This document shows, in pieces, positions 35,850 through 46,037 of a DNA stretch of 50,301 nt. This DNA comes from an uncultured Bacteroidota bacterium (GTDB taxonomy: Bacteria; Bacteroidota; Bacteroidia; Bacteroidales; VadinHA17), in the NCBI GenBank assembly GCA_937864815.1, contig CALMJY010000087.1, forward strand, positions 1 to 50,301, written 5' to 3'. Under the pieces are notes generated by a model. The model searched no databases, was not told the DNA's origin, and saw only the letters and a program-made list of their open reading frames with translations. Position 1 is the stretch's first letter; each line of letters begins with the position of its first letter. Position numbers and translations under genes: made by a program.

Positions 35850-38132
35850 CTAATACGGATCCACATCTACGGCAATCCTTAGTGACGAAGCTCCCTTCTC
35901 TTTCTCAATCCTTTCAATTGCCTCACTAATAAGCTGTTTTGCCTTTGCAGGCGGCTTTTCACGTTCAATTTTAATAAGGATTGTCTTTATATACCATTGC
36001 TGGAGCTGTGAAATTACCGGCGATTCCGGACCCAGTACTCTTTTGCCGAAAAGTTGCTTCAGATCATTGCCCAGGTTTTCAGCATACTGGTTTAGGAGCC
36101 CCCTGTCTTTATGCTTTATATTTATTCTCACCATCCTGCTGAAAGGAGGGTAGTTGAATGATTTTCTTTCCTCAGTCTGCAGCCTGAACATTCCCTCAAA
36201 ATCATGACGCAGAACAAGTCTGATAATTCTGTTTGCAGGATCGGAGGTCTGGATGACAACCCGCCCCTGCTTACTTCTTCTTCCGGCTCTTCCGCTTACC
36301 TGTTCAAGCATCTGAAAACTTCTCTCATGTGCCCTGAAATCGGGATAATTAAGAAGGTTATCTGCATTCAGCACACCTACAACAGTAAGATTCTCAAAAT
36401 CTAATCCCTTTGATATCATCTGGGTGCCAATGAGGATATCAATACGTCTCTCTTCAAATGCTTTGATGATCCTGTTGAAAGAGTTCCTGCTGCGCGTTGT
36501 ATCCTGATCCATTCTGGCAACCCTGGCAGATGGAAACACAATTTTAATTTCATCTTCAATCTTTTCAGTACCGAATCCCCTGGTTACCATACCTGTGGAA
36601 CTGCAGTTTCCGCATTTGGAAGGCATACCGGTATTATACCCGCAGTAATGACAAACCATGCGGTTTATCGATTTATGGTAGGTAAGATTTACTGCACACT
36701 GGATGCATACCGGAATCCATCCGCATTCAGAGCATTCTATATATGGTGAAAAACCCCGGCGGTTTTGAAAAAGAATTATCTGCTCTTCCTTTCCCAGAGC
36801 ATTATCCATTGCATTAAGGAGTTCAGGAGTAAAGTGCGATACCATCAACTTCCTTTTATAGGCTTCCCTTGTATTTGCAAGTATTATTTCGGGCAGTTTG
36901 ATCAGACCGTATCGTTCCTTCAGATGAGCCAATCCATACTTCCCTGTAACAGCATTGTTATAACTCTCAATCGATGGAGATGCAGACCCTAAAATGGTTT
37001 TGGCATTATGCAGGGCTGCGAGCATAATTGCAGAGTCGCGGGCATGATACCGCGGAGCCGGATCATGCTGTTTATATGATCCATCGTGCTCCTCATCAAC
37101 AATCACAAGACCAAGACTGTTAAAGGGAAGAAAAATCGATGACCTTACACCCAGAATGAGCCTGAAGCTGCCCGAGGGATCATCTCCTGCAACTTTTCTC
37201 CATATTTCGACACGCTCCGGATCGCTCAGTCTCGAATGATATACTCCTGTCTGATCACCAAAATGAAACCTGAGTCTCTCTATAATCTGTGTGGTAAGGG
37301 CGATCTCAGGAAGCATGTAAAGAACCTGTTTGCCTTTTTTTAGCTGCTCTTCAATAAGGTGTATATATATCTCTGTTTTCCCGCTGGAGGTAACTCCGTG
37401 TAAAAGCACAATATCCTTTTCCTTCAGCTGATGATTAATTGAATCATAAGCTGCTGACTGAGCCTCACTAAGCGTCCTGACATGCTCGTTTGTCATACCT
37501 CCTTTTACAATCCTGGAGACCGGCTGTGAATAAGCTGACAATATCCCTTTGGATATAAGAATATCCAGGCTATTTGGTGCTGATTGTGACTGCGAAAGCA
37601 GAATCCCCTTTCTTACAATTAAACCGGGCGTTCCTGTTGCGTACCCTGAAAGGGACAGGTAAGTCATCAACAGCTCCTGCTGACGTGGTGCTTTTCTAAG
37701 ATTGTCGAGGATTTTATTGAGCTCAGCATCACTGAAATTACGGGCAAGCATTATACAGGTCTCCTGCTTTGCCTTAAAACTATTCTGACTTATCTCCAAT
37801 GGAAGTGCTGCCTTCATGACTTCACCTTCACTGCACATATAATACTCTGATATCCATATCCACAGCTTAAGCTGGAAGTCGTTAACTGATGGCGAAGTAT
37901 CAATAAGATCCTTAATCTCCCTGACTTTACTGAATGATGGCCTGATATTATGAACGGTGCAGACTATACCTGTATAATGACGGTTGTAACCAAAGGGGAC
38001 TGAAACTCTCATCCCCTGGTTCAGAATGCCTGCGAATCTTTCCGGGACCTCATAGGTGAACCGTCCCCTTACTGCAAGAGGAAGTATAATATCAGCATAG
38101 AGAGTCTTTGTCATGGTGTTTACTCCATGCAA
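35850..38132 (-). CDS. priA: Primosomal protein N' (replication restart helicase PriA)
   Basis: LLHGVTSSGKTEIY, VDEEHDGSYKQHDPAPRYHARD, zinc-binding Cys cluster CSECGWIPVCIQC...CHYCGYNTGMPSKCGNC, IGTQMISKGLDFENLTVV. Confidence 0.93.
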   Translation of the reverse strand: MHGVNTMTKTLYADIILPLAVRGRFTYEVPERFAGILNQGMRVSVPFGYNRHYTGIVCTVHNIRPSFSKVREIKDLIDTSPSVNDFQLKLWIWISEYYMCSEGEVMKAALPLEISQNSFKAKQETCIMLARNFSDAELNKILDNLRKAPRQQELLMTYLSLSGYATGTPGLIVRKGILLSQSQSAPNSLDILISKGILSAYSQPVSRIVKGGMTNEHVRTLSEAQSAAYDSINHQLKEKDIVLLHGVTSSGKTEIYIHLIEEQLKKGKQVLYMLPEIALTTQIIERLRFHFGDQTGVYHSRLSDPERVEIWRKVAGDDPSGSFRLILGVRSSIFLPFNSLGLVIVDEEHDGSYKQHDPAPRYHARDSAIMLAALHNAKTILGSASPSIESYNNAVTGKYGLAHLKERYGLIKLPEIILANTREAYKRKLMVSHFTPELLNAMDNALGKEEQIILFQNRRGFSPYIECSECGWIPVCIQCAVNLTYHKSINRMVCHYCGYNTGMPSKCGNCSSTGMVTRGFGTEKIEDEIKIVFPSARVARMDQDTTRSRNSFNRIIKAFEERRIDILIGTQMISKGLDFENLTVVGVLNADNLLNYPDFRAHERSFQMLEQVSGRAGRRSKQGRVVIQTSDPANRIIRLVLRHDFEGMFRLQTEERKSFNYPPFSRMVRINIKHKDRGLLNQYAENLGNDLKQLFGKRVLGPESPVISQLQQWYIKTILIKIEREKPPAKAKQLISEAIERIEKEKGASSLRIAVDVDPY

Positions 38133-38154
38133 AATAAGAATAAAAACTGATGTA

Positions 38155-39924
38155 CTAGTTTGGTTTTACAAAACTCGACATAACTGTGATCAGATGATCC
38201 CTTCTTATGGGTTTTATAAGACATGCATCACACCCTGCCTCGAGAATTATATCAGTGTCGTTTTCGAATACAAAGGCTGTTTGCGCGATTATCGGGAGAT
38301 TGCTCCGGATTTTTTTTATCTCTTTAGTGACTTCTATCCCATTCATTTCAGGCATCTGCATATCTAATATTACCACATCGATACCCGGGTTGGCCTTTAT
38401 ATGCTCAATTGCCTCATATCCCGACCTGGCAGTCAGAATCGAAATACCTGTATCGATGAGTATCCTGTTAAGGTAGATAAGCACATCCTTGTTGTCATCA
38501 ACGATCAGACATTTTCTCATCCTCCAGTCAACAGTCGTCAATGTAGTATAATCAGCACCTTTATACGATTTTGATTTTGTTCCGGCAGGACGGTAGGGTA
38601 TATTGAATGAAAACTCGGAACCCATTCCCTTTTCCGATTTTACATTGATTTTACCTCCCATTCGCTCAACAACTTCCTTTGCCAGAGTCAATCCTACTCC
38701 CAATCCTTCGAATGGCCGGTGATGACCATCAACTTCCTGGCTGAATTCCTCAAATATCCTATTCAGATTCTCCTGGTTAATTCCGATTCCAGTATCCTTT
38801 ACAACAAAAATAACATTGTCATCATCAATGGAATAAATAAATTCTATCGAACCGTCCAGGGTGAATTTTATCGCATTGTCCATAAGATGGTTCAAAACCC
38901 TTTTTAGCCATATCCGATCGGTGAATACAAGGTCATTTGCATCACCTGAATTGTTTTTTACATTCAGTATGATAGGTTTATCGGTACGTTTGATAATTAA
39001 TCTGGCCTCATCCACCACTTCTCTTACAAGCCCTGACAGTGAAGCTTCTTCATATGTTATCTCTATCTGTGAACTTGAAAGCCTTGAGAGGTCGATGATG
39101 TCTCCGATGATCTGAAGCAGTTTTTCACTATTGAAATTTATATGTTCAATATAATCTTCTTTGGTCGCTCTTGGCAGATCATCATCCAGCAACAGGTTTG
39201 CAAATCCCACAACACTGTTCAGGGGAGTTCTTATCTCATGCGAAATATTTGCCAGGAAACCTGCCTTAAGCTTGTTTCCTGCCTCACTCTGCATATTTGA
39301 TTTAAGCATCTCATCCATTCCCTTTTTAAATGCAGTGATATCTCTGATCACAGTTATTGATCCCAGTATTTCGCCTGAGCTGCTTCTGACTACAGCCGAC
39401 CTGGTTGAGAGAACCACATAGTTTCCATCCTTATGCCTGATACTGATATCACTCTCATAAAATCCACTACTGAGCAATTCTTCATCCCTTCTGTCGGGGT
39501 AATCATTAAATTCAGGATGAAGAACTGCCAAAAACTCATTCATTGAAAATGACTCCCTGTCAATTCCTGTAATGGTATAGAAGGCAGGATTGGCATATTT
39601 CAGATTTTTATCCCTGTCGTAATATGCAATTCCATCATTTACAGATTGTAAAAGCATCCGGAAAAATTCTTCCGATTCATAAAGTTCTTTTGCTATTAGT
39701 TCTTTCTGGTATGCCAGTTCATCCTTCATTTTCTGAAGGCCCTTGTTCTCATCAGTAATATTCCGGTTCTTTTCAAGCAGTACTTCATTTAGTTTTCTCA
39801 GTTTCAGGCTAAAATAAGTAACAAGCAGACTTATGATAATAAGAGCTACTGAAATTGTTAGCACCATATGAATGATTGATGTTGGAATATTTCTTCCGGC
39901 AGCTGATAATAAAAAAAACTCCAT
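38155..39924 (-). CDS. Hybrid sensor histidine kinase (PAS-HisKA-HATPase-REC)
   Basis: FLANISHEIRTPLNSVVGFANLL, GLGVGLTLAKEVVERMGG, receiver CLIVDDNKDVLIYLNRIL...VVILDMQMPEMNG. Confidence 0.9.
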   Translation of the reverse strand: MEFFLLSAAGRNIPTSIIHMVLTISVALIIISLLVTYFSLKLRKLNEVLLEKNRNITDENKGLQKMKDELAYQKELIAKELYESEEFFRMLLQSVNDGIAYYDRDKNLKYANPAFYTITGIDRESFSMNEFLAVLHPEFNDYPDRRDEELLSSGFYESDISIRHKDGNYVVLSTRSAVVRSSSGEILGSITVIRDITAFKKGMDEMLKSNMQSEAGNKLKAGFLANISHEIRTPLNSVVGFANLLLDDDLPRATKEDYIEHINFNSEKLLQIIGDIIDLSRLSSSQIEITYEEASLSGLVREVVDEARLIIKRTDKPIILNVKNNSGDANDLVFTDRIWLKRVLNHLMDNAIKFTLDGSIEFIYSIDDDNVIFVVKDTGIGINQENLNRIFEEFSQEVDGHHRPFEGLGVGLTLAKEVVERMGGKINVKSEKGMGSEFSFNIPYRPAGTKSKSYKGADYTTLTTVDWRMRKCLIVDDNKDVLIYLNRILIDTGISILTARSGYEAIEHIKANPGIDVVILDMQMPEMNGIEVTKEIKKIRSNLPIIAQTAFVFENDTDIILEAGCDACLIKPIRRDHLITVMSSFVKPN

Positions 39925-40062
39925 AACCTTTCTGAAACTTTCACAATACAGAATTAGTGCAAGTTAATAATTATTCTGATTCGGAAAAAATACTAAATTG
40001 CACATTCTTTCAGCAAACAGCTTTTAACAGGATTATTGACAGGGAAATAAGTATAAATCGGG

Positions 40063-40575
40063 ATGGAGAAAGACGAGAAACACTTTTCCGGAGGGAAAAG
40101 ATACAGGAATAAAGACATTACTGTTTACTGGAAGCCATCGACCTGCATACATGCCTCATATTGCTACAGGGAGCTTATAGAAGTTTTTGATCCGAGCAGG
40201 AGACCTTGGGTGGATATGGAGGGATCAACAACAGAAAAGATTATTGAGGTTGTGAACCTGTGCCCTACTGATGCACTCACATGGAAATACAATGATGAAG
40301 CATTGAATGAGGATGTCAGGGCTGACCAGTACAATCATGTTAAGTTTCGCAGACCTGAGCTGATCGGGTCAATCAATGATACAGTTGAAGAGACTCCTGT
40401 CTCTGTAAAAGTTATGATCGATGGTCCTGTTGTCATCAAAGGTGATTTTGATTTCATAAATGGGACTACCCGAAAGGAGGTCCGTGACGGTATGATTTCG
40501 ATCTGCAGGTGCGGAGTAAGCGATCATCAGCCATTTTGCGACGGGCGACACAGAAAGATAGGATTTACCGGATAG
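40063..40575 (+). CDS. Fer4_19 (mono-cluster ferredoxin-like, YjdI) + CDGSH iron-sulfur protein
   Basis: CIHASYCYRELIEVFDPSRRPWVDMEGS...VVNLCPTDAL and CRCGVSDHQPFCDGRH. Confidence 0.85.
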   Translation: MEKDEKHFSGGKRYRNKDITVYWKPSTCIHASYCYRELIEVFDPSRRPWVDMEGSTTEKIIEVVNLCPTDALTWKYNDEALNEDVRADQYNHVKFRRPELIGSINDTVEETPVSVKVMIDGPVVIKGDFDFINGTTRKEVRDGMISICRCGVSDHQPFCDGRHRKIGFTG

Positions 40576-40582
40576 AGAAACC

Positions 40583-40774
40583 ATGGATGAAAATAAGAAT
40601 AAAAAGCCGCAGGCAGTTGTGGAAATTATAGAATTCGGCCCCCTTAAAATATCCGGAAATTTCACTTTAAAGGATATTAAAAGAGATAAGGAAGAATCGC
40701 CCGGAGAGATATGGCTTTGCAGATGCGGTAAATCAAATAATAAACCCTACTGCGACGAATCGCATAAAAAATAA
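40583..40774 (+). CDS. CDGSH iron-sulfur domain protein
   Basis: CRCGKSNNKPYCDESH. Confidence 0.8.
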   Translation: MDENKNKKPQAVVEIIEFGPLKISGNFTLKDIKRDKEESPGEIWLCRCGKSNNKPYCDESHKK

Positions 40775-40777
40775 AGT

Positions 40778-41515
40778 CTACCTTGCAACAACATGAAAGC
40801 AGCTCTGGCTTCTTTCATATGTGGCCCAGCACTTCCCCTCTTTCTTCATCTCAAGAATAATTTCAGCCAGTGCTTCTTTCATAAACCTGTGATCGCAGTT
40901 TGTTATTGTCATCTTTTTGACAATAAACCTTTTATAGGTAATATCAAATGCATTGCCATACTGGTGCGGACTATTGGCAGAAGCATTAAAATTACTTCTT
41001 CTCAGCCGTTTAATACTTTCTGTTTTACGGGTCATCGAAGTTACTATCAGTTTTGCTCCGTAAAGTTTTTTTCCTGTGGTCTTTTCCCTGAATCTCGAGG
41101 CAATTTCGTCAAGCAGTTTTCTGGTGTCGCGGGTAAGATAAGGCGAGCTGTGTGTCAGCCGGTCAATGGTGTAGTTTCTGCCTCCTTTTACCTTTACAAG
41201 CTTTCCTGCAGCTACTCTGCTTCTGATATCTTCATCATTCTTGCAGGGGACTATTCCTTTCTGTTTTGCAGCTGAAGCATAATCAACAAGACGATCATTA
41301 AGCTTTCTGCTGAAATCCTTCTGTTTATAATTGATGCATTTCCTGCTGAAATATGAGAAGACACGATTAGTAGGATTTGCGTTGAAAAGAAGGAGAAGCA
41401 TTAAAATGAAAATAAAAGCGACAGATATCTTAAAAAGATTGAAAGTTCTGCGGCTTTTAAACCTGATCAGGGGTAACCTGATACCTAGAAATTTCTCTTC
41501 CTTTTCCTTATTCAC
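40778..41515 (-). CDS. DUF5715 family protein, M15-peptidase-like fold
   Basis: One N-terminal TM; SPHQYGNAFDITY ... CFHVV metal-ligand-like motifs. Confidence 0.7.
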   Translation of the reverse strand: MNKEKEEKFLGIRLPLIRFKSRRTFNLFKISVAFIFILMLLLLFNANPTNRVFSYFSRKCINYKQKDFSRKLNDRLVDYASAAKQKGIVPCKNDEDIRSRVAAGKLVKVKGGRNYTIDRLTHSSPYLTRDTRKLLDEIASRFREKTTGKKLYGAKLIVTSMTRKTESIKRLRRSNFNASANSPHQYGNAFDITYKRFIVKKMTITNCDHRFMKEALAEIILEMKKEGKCWATYERSQSCFHVVAR

Positions 41516-41527
41516 GGAAAAAGGAGC

Positions 41528-42721
41528 TTATTTATTTAAAACCTTTGTAACCAGCTCCGCAGCCTCGCTGAAAGTTACGGCAGAAAATACACGCAGGCCC
41601 GAATTATCTATAATCTTCTTCGCCTCTTCTGCATTAGTTCCCTGAAGTCTTACAATTACCGGAACCTTTATTTCGCCAATTGACTTATATGCTTCCACAA
41701 CTCCGTTGGCAACCCTGTCACATCTCACTATGCCCCCGAAAATATTAATAAGGATTGCTTTCACCTCAGGGTCCTTAAGTATAATCCTGAAACCAGCCTC
41801 AACGGTTTTTGGATTTGCGCCGCCTCCAACATCCAGAAAATTAGCAGGAGCTCCTCCGGAAAGCTTTATTATGTCCATGGTAGCCATTGCCAGACCGGCA
41901 CCATTTACCATACAACCAACATTGCCATCCAGTTTTACAAAGTTCAGATTATGCTTTCCTGCTTCCACTTCTACAGGATCCTCTTCATTTAAATCACGCA
42001 TGCTGGCCAGTTCAGGATGCCGGAAAAGTGCATTATCATCAAGTACAAGTTTGCAGTCAACTGCCAGTATCCTGTCATCACTTGTCTTCAGTACGGGATT
42101 TACTTCAAGCAGTTGTGCATCAATCCCTGTATATGTCTCATAAAGCCCGTTGAGGAATTTCTGCATGTTCTTAAAAGCTGTTCCCGACAATCCCAGATTA
42201 AATGCAATATTCCTCATCTGGAATTGCTGCATACCTATTGATGGATCAATTTCTTCTGTAAATATCTGTTCAGGTGATTTTTCTGCAACCTCCTCAATAG
42301 ACATACCTCCCTCAGGAGAATACATGAATATATTCCTTCCGGTATTTCTGTTTAGCAGCAGGCTTATATAAAATTCCTTATGTTCTGATGGGCCTTTATA
42401 ATATACATCCTGTGCAATAAGAACCTTATTTACCTTTTTACCTTCAGGACCTGTTTGCGGAGTTATGAGCTGCATGCCCAGGATCTGACCTGCAATACGT
42501 TCAACATCATCAAGCGATTTGGCAAGTTTTACTCCTCCTCCCTTGCCTCTTCCGCCGGCATGGATCTGAGCTTTCACTACAAAATACTCCGAACCGAATT
42601 TTTCATGCAGCTGTTTTGCTACTGTAACTGCCTGTTCAGGTGTTTCAGCAACAAATCCTTCCTGAATATCAACATTATAAGCCTTAAGAAGCGATTTGCC
42701 CTGAAATTCGTGAGTATTCAT
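41528..42721 (-). CDS. sucC: Succinate-CoA ligase (ADP-forming) subunit beta
   Basis: MNTHEFQGKSLLKAYNVDIQEG, GGRGKGGGVKLAKS, NVGCMVNGAGLAMATMD, LINIFGGIVRCDRVANG. ATG 42721 preferred. Confidence 0.93.
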   Translation of the reverse strand: MNTHEFQGKSLLKAYNVDIQEGFVAETPEQAVTVAKQLHEKFGSEYFVVKAQIHAGGRGKGGGVKLAKSLDDVERIAGQILGMQLITPQTGPEGKKVNKVLIAQDVYYKGPSEHKEFYISLLLNRNTGRNIFMYSPEGGMSIEEVAEKSPEQIFTEEIDPSIGMQQFQMRNIAFNLGLSGTAFKNMQKFLNGLYETYTGIDAQLLEVNPVLKTSDDRILAVDCKLVLDDNALFRHPELASMRDLNEEDPVEVEAGKHNLNFVKLDGNVGCMVNGAGLAMATMDIIKLSGGAPANFLDVGGGANPKTVEAGFRIILKDPEVKAILINIFGGIVRCDRVANGVVEAYKSIGEIKVPVIVRLQGTNAEEAKKIIDNSGLRVFSAVTFSEAAELVTKVLNK

Positions 42722-42824
42722 GGTAGTAAGATTAACTGGTAATGTACTCTGATCCATTTAATTCTATGACGACAAAATAGCAATAATTCCATTATTATTT
42801 AATTATTTTCGCATAAAAAAAATC

Positions 42825-43355
42825 ATGAGGAAGCTCCGTAACTCTGAACTTGACAGGAAGACAGTGGAACAGTTCAGGGCATCAAAGAAAATCCCCTTCA
42901 TAATTGTTCTCGATAATGTCAGAAGCCAGAGCAACATTGGATCTGTCTTTCGTACTGCCGATGCATTCCTTGTTGAGGCAGTATATCTTTGTGGCATTAC
43001 GGCACAACCACCACACAGGGAAATACAAAAGACTGCTCTGGGAGCTACCGAATCGGTTGACTGGAGGTATTTTTCATCTACAGCTGCGGCTGCTGAAGAG
43101 CTGAGGAGAAATGGTTATATTCTGATTGCAGTCGAACAGGCAGAGGGAGCTGTTGAACTCCAGGATGTAATAATTGAAAAAGATAAAAAGTATGCTCTTA
43201 TTTTCGGTCATGAGATAAACGGAGTGGGTCAGGAGATAGTGGACATATGCGATAAATGCGTGGAGATCCCTCAATTCGGGACAAAGCATTCTTTCAATAT
43301 AGCTGTAAGTGCAGGGATAGTTTTATGGGAAGTCTCCCGGAAGATTATAAAATAA
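42825..43355 (+). CDS. TrmH/SpoU-family RNA 2'-O-methyltransferase
   Basis: VLDNVRSQSNIGSVFRTADAF, LIFGHEINGVGQEIVDICDKCVEIPQFGTKHSFNIAVSAGI. Confidence 0.88.
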   Translation: MRKLRNSELDRKTVEQFRASKKIPFIIVLDNVRSQSNIGSVFRTADAFLVEAVYLCGITAQPPHREIQKTALGATESVDWRYFSSTAAAAEELRRNGYILIAVEQAEGAVELQDVIIEKDKKYALIFGHEINGVGQEIVDICDKCVEIPQFGTKHSFNIAVSAGIVLWEVSRKIIK

Positions 43356-43389
43356 AAGGCCGTTCTTCGACTTCGCTCAGAACGGCCTT
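43356..43389. terminator. Bidirectional terminator hairpin between convergent genes
   Basis: AAGGCCGTTCT-tcgacttcgctc-AGAACGGCCTT. Confidence 0.75.
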
Positions 43390-43412
43390 CTAATTATATT
43401 ACTTCAGATTTT

Positions 43413-45125
43413 TTACTGTACTAAAGATTTGAAAGTCTCATCTGCAAAATACTTGTAGAATTCCATGTCTGTTTTAGCATATGGTTTCCACTTGCCATCA
43501 GTTGCAATAGCTTCACGGAGTCCGTTCATCATGTATGTTTTGTCATCAAGACGTGCCCCGACAACACCTTTCAGATAATCTCTTTTACCTTTGCAGGTCT
43601 CTTTCATACCATCAAGCATAACTTTTGCTTTGTTAACATCGCCTTTGAGAACAAGAGCAAGAGCATTGTTGAAGCATGGCTCTGAACCAAAATAGTTCAC
43701 TGCTTTGTCATATTCACCTTTTGTTATAGAAATAACACCCATTCCCCATTTTGATTCAGCTGTTGCTGCTGTCATAGATGTAAAATACTCTTCAGCTTTG
43801 GCAAGGTCACCTTTTGCAAGAGAACCCATACCGAGGTTATTTTTAATTACATCGTTGTTCTCCATTGCTTTTGCCTTTTCGAAAGCGGCTATGGCTTCGT
43901 CGTTTTTGCCAAGAAGCATGTAGGTGTATCCAATGTTATTCTGAGCGCGGATGCATTTCGGGAATGCTGCTGCTGCAGTCTGGTAGAATTTCAGCTGCTC
44001 ATTCTGATCTTTTGTAAGGGTGGCTGAATAAAGCATTTCCTCAATGCCCAGAACACTTGCATCACCTCTCATTGCTGCAAGGATCTGCTCATCACTGCGG
44101 CCTACTTTGTCAACACTTACGATCATCTTTGACCTTCTCAGTTTGGGAAGGATGTCTGTTTTAAGACTCTCGTATGCAGCTGCCATGTTTTTGATCTCTT
44201 TTTCACGAACTTCAGGATCAGCATACATTGAAAGAACGCGGAGTATGAGGTCTTTGTCAGCCAATGTTGAAGCTTCTACTTCTGCCTTGAATCCGTCCCA
44301 GTCTTCAGCTGTGGTTTTACCTTCGAAGAAACCTGCTGTTTTTGCAGCTTCTACTTTGGCAAATTCTTTCTTGATGAATTTGTCAGCTGTTGCACCCCTG
44401 TTTACAGAGAGTTTTTCGTTGAGATCAAATTTGCCGTCTGGTGAAGCAAATGAACTTACAACAGTTGTTTTGAATTTGCGGTTTGGATCAGCATTAACAT
44501 CTGCAATATATTTTTTTAGAGCAACAATATCTTCAGCCTTGAGTTCTTTTGGCTGTAGGTCTGACCTGTTGATGATGTAGTTGATGTCAGCAACTCCTGT
44601 TTCAGGAATAATTCTTACGAATTTGTCTTTCATCATAATTGGTTTGCCATGAATCTGAACCAGTGTTGAAGTTGCAACAACACCATCAGCAAGTTTAACA
44701 GGATCAAAATCAAGCGTTGTTGAACCTCTGACAGCTTTCACCTTAAGAACCAGTTCTGAGATTCTCATTGCCTCTTTGTAAGGAACAGCGCTGGTATAGG
44801 TAAAATCTCCGCCTGTATAATTGATCACTTTATTGTTAGCCTGAACACTTTCGCCCTGAAGAACCTGTACTTTATCAAAAGCGATTTCGCCGCCTTCATA
44901 CTTAAGTACCGGGGTTGCAGTCAAAGTAGTTTTCTTATCAAAATAATTAGAAGGAAAGGTACCTTTGATAGTTACTGTAACCATACCGGCATGAGCTTCC
45001 AGCATTTTAGGGGTAACATCATACTTGATCTGGCTGGCATTTTTCTTCATTTTATTCAGGCCGCTACAACCTGTCATCAGAGTTGCGGCAAGGATTAGGA
45101 TAAAAAAGCTTCTGATTTTTTTCAT
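43413..45125 (-). CDS. TPR-containing lipoprotein with OmpA-like region
   Basis: Lipobox MTGCSG; OmpA-like SSFASPDGKFDLNEKLSVNRGATADKFI; TPRs (AQNNIGYTYMLLGKNDEAIAAFEKAK). Confidence 0.75.
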   Translation of the reverse strand: MKKIRSFFILILAATLMTGCSGLNKMKKNASQIKYDVTPKMLEAHAGMVTVTIKGTFPSNYFDKKTTLTATPVLKYEGGEIAFDKVQVLQGESVQANNKVINYTGGDFTYTSAVPYKEAMRISELVLKVKAVRGSTTLDFDPVKLADGVVATSTLVQIHGKPIMMKDKFVRIIPETGVADINYIINRSDLQPKELKAEDIVALKKYIADVNADPNRKFKTTVVSSFASPDGKFDLNEKLSVNRGATADKFIKKEFAKVEAAKTAGFFEGKTTAEDWDGFKAEVEASTLADKDLILRVLSMYADPEVREKEIKNMAAAYESLKTDILPKLRRSKMIVSVDKVGRSDEQILAAMRGDASVLGIEEMLYSATLTKDQNEQLKFYQTAAAAFPKCIRAQNNIGYTYMLLGKNDEAIAAFEKAKAMENNDVIKNNLGMGSLAKGDLAKAEEYFTSMTAATAESKWGMGVISITKGEYDKAVNYFGSEPCFNNALALVLKGDVNKAKVMLDGMKETCKGKRDYLKGVVGARLDDKTYMMNGLREAIATDGKWKPYAKTDMEFYKYFADETFKSLVQ

Positions 45126-45251
45126 AGTTAAAAGTGTTATTTGTTTAAAATTTCTTAGATGTCAGTTGTAATGAACAATATAGTAAATACTCTATGTAAT
45201 GGCAAATTTAAAATAATTATGGAATTAATCTAACCTTTTTTCAAAAATTAA

Positions 45252-45893
45252 TTACAAAATAACCATATTCAGACCAGTTGGATATGCCTTCCCGAAAATA
45301 ACATCAACAATTCGTCGGTAGTCATTTTCATTATCCACATAATCAACAGCATTTACATCAATGACAAGATATTTGTTCTCAGGATTCTGCCGGAAAAATG
45401 CAAAATAGCTTTCCTGTATAGTCTGAAGATACTCTTTTGTAATATCACTTTCATAAATACGGCCTCTTTTTTTAATGTTTTTTAACAGTCGTTCAGGACT
45501 GAGATGCAGGTACACATAAATATCCGGTTTAGGCAATGACCCATAAACAATATAGAAAATCTGACGGTACAGATTATACTCCTCGCCGGCGAGTGTTGAT
45601 GATGCAAATACCAGCGATTTCATAAAGTAATAATCAGCTATGGTAAAGGCCTTGAAAAGATCCTGTACAACCAGTTCCTCCTGAAGCTGACGATACCGGC
45701 TTGCAAGAAATGAAAGTTCGAGAGGGAATGAATATTTCTCAGGTTCCTTATAAAATTTAGGAAGGAATGGGTTATCGGCAAAATGTTCAAGGATAAGCCT
45801 GGCATTGAATTCATCGGCTATCCTTGTTGCAAGTGTGGTTTTACCTGCTCCTATATTCCCTTCAATAACAACATAGTTGTACCTGATATCCAT
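45252..45893 (-). CDS. Deoxynucleoside kinase
   Basis: YVVIEGNIGAGKTTLATRIADEF, KPDIYVYLHLSPERLLKNIKKRGR. Confidence 0.88.
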   Translation of the reverse strand: MDIRYNYVVIEGNIGAGKTTLATRIADEFNARLILEHFADNPFLPKFYKEPEKYSFPLELSFLASRYRQLQEELVVQDLFKAFTIADYYFMKSLVFASSTLAGEEYNLYRQIFYIVYGSLPKPDIYVYLHLSPERLLKNIKKRGRIYESDITKEYLQTIQESYFAFFRQNPENKYLVIDVNAVDYVDNENDYRRIVDVIFGKAYPTGLNMVIL

Positions 45894-45954
45894 TCTTTTT
45901 GCATATTCATTTTTATGAAATCAAATTTAAGAACAGAATGATAAATAACAATAA

Positions 45955-45980
45955 AAAAGAGACTTTTGGAAGTCTCTTTT
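45955..45980. terminator. Terminator hairpin
   Basis: AAAAGAGACTT-TTGG-AAGTCTCTTTT. Confidence 0.75.
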
Positions 45981-46037
45981 ATGTTTTTCCCACTTAAGCC
46001 CCCCCCTGGGGGGTTTGGGGATTATAAGGAATAAAAA

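Noticed and set aside
44044-44580. 178-aa plus-strand ORF
   Set aside because: Antisense to the TPR lipoprotein gene; composition typical of a shadow ORF.
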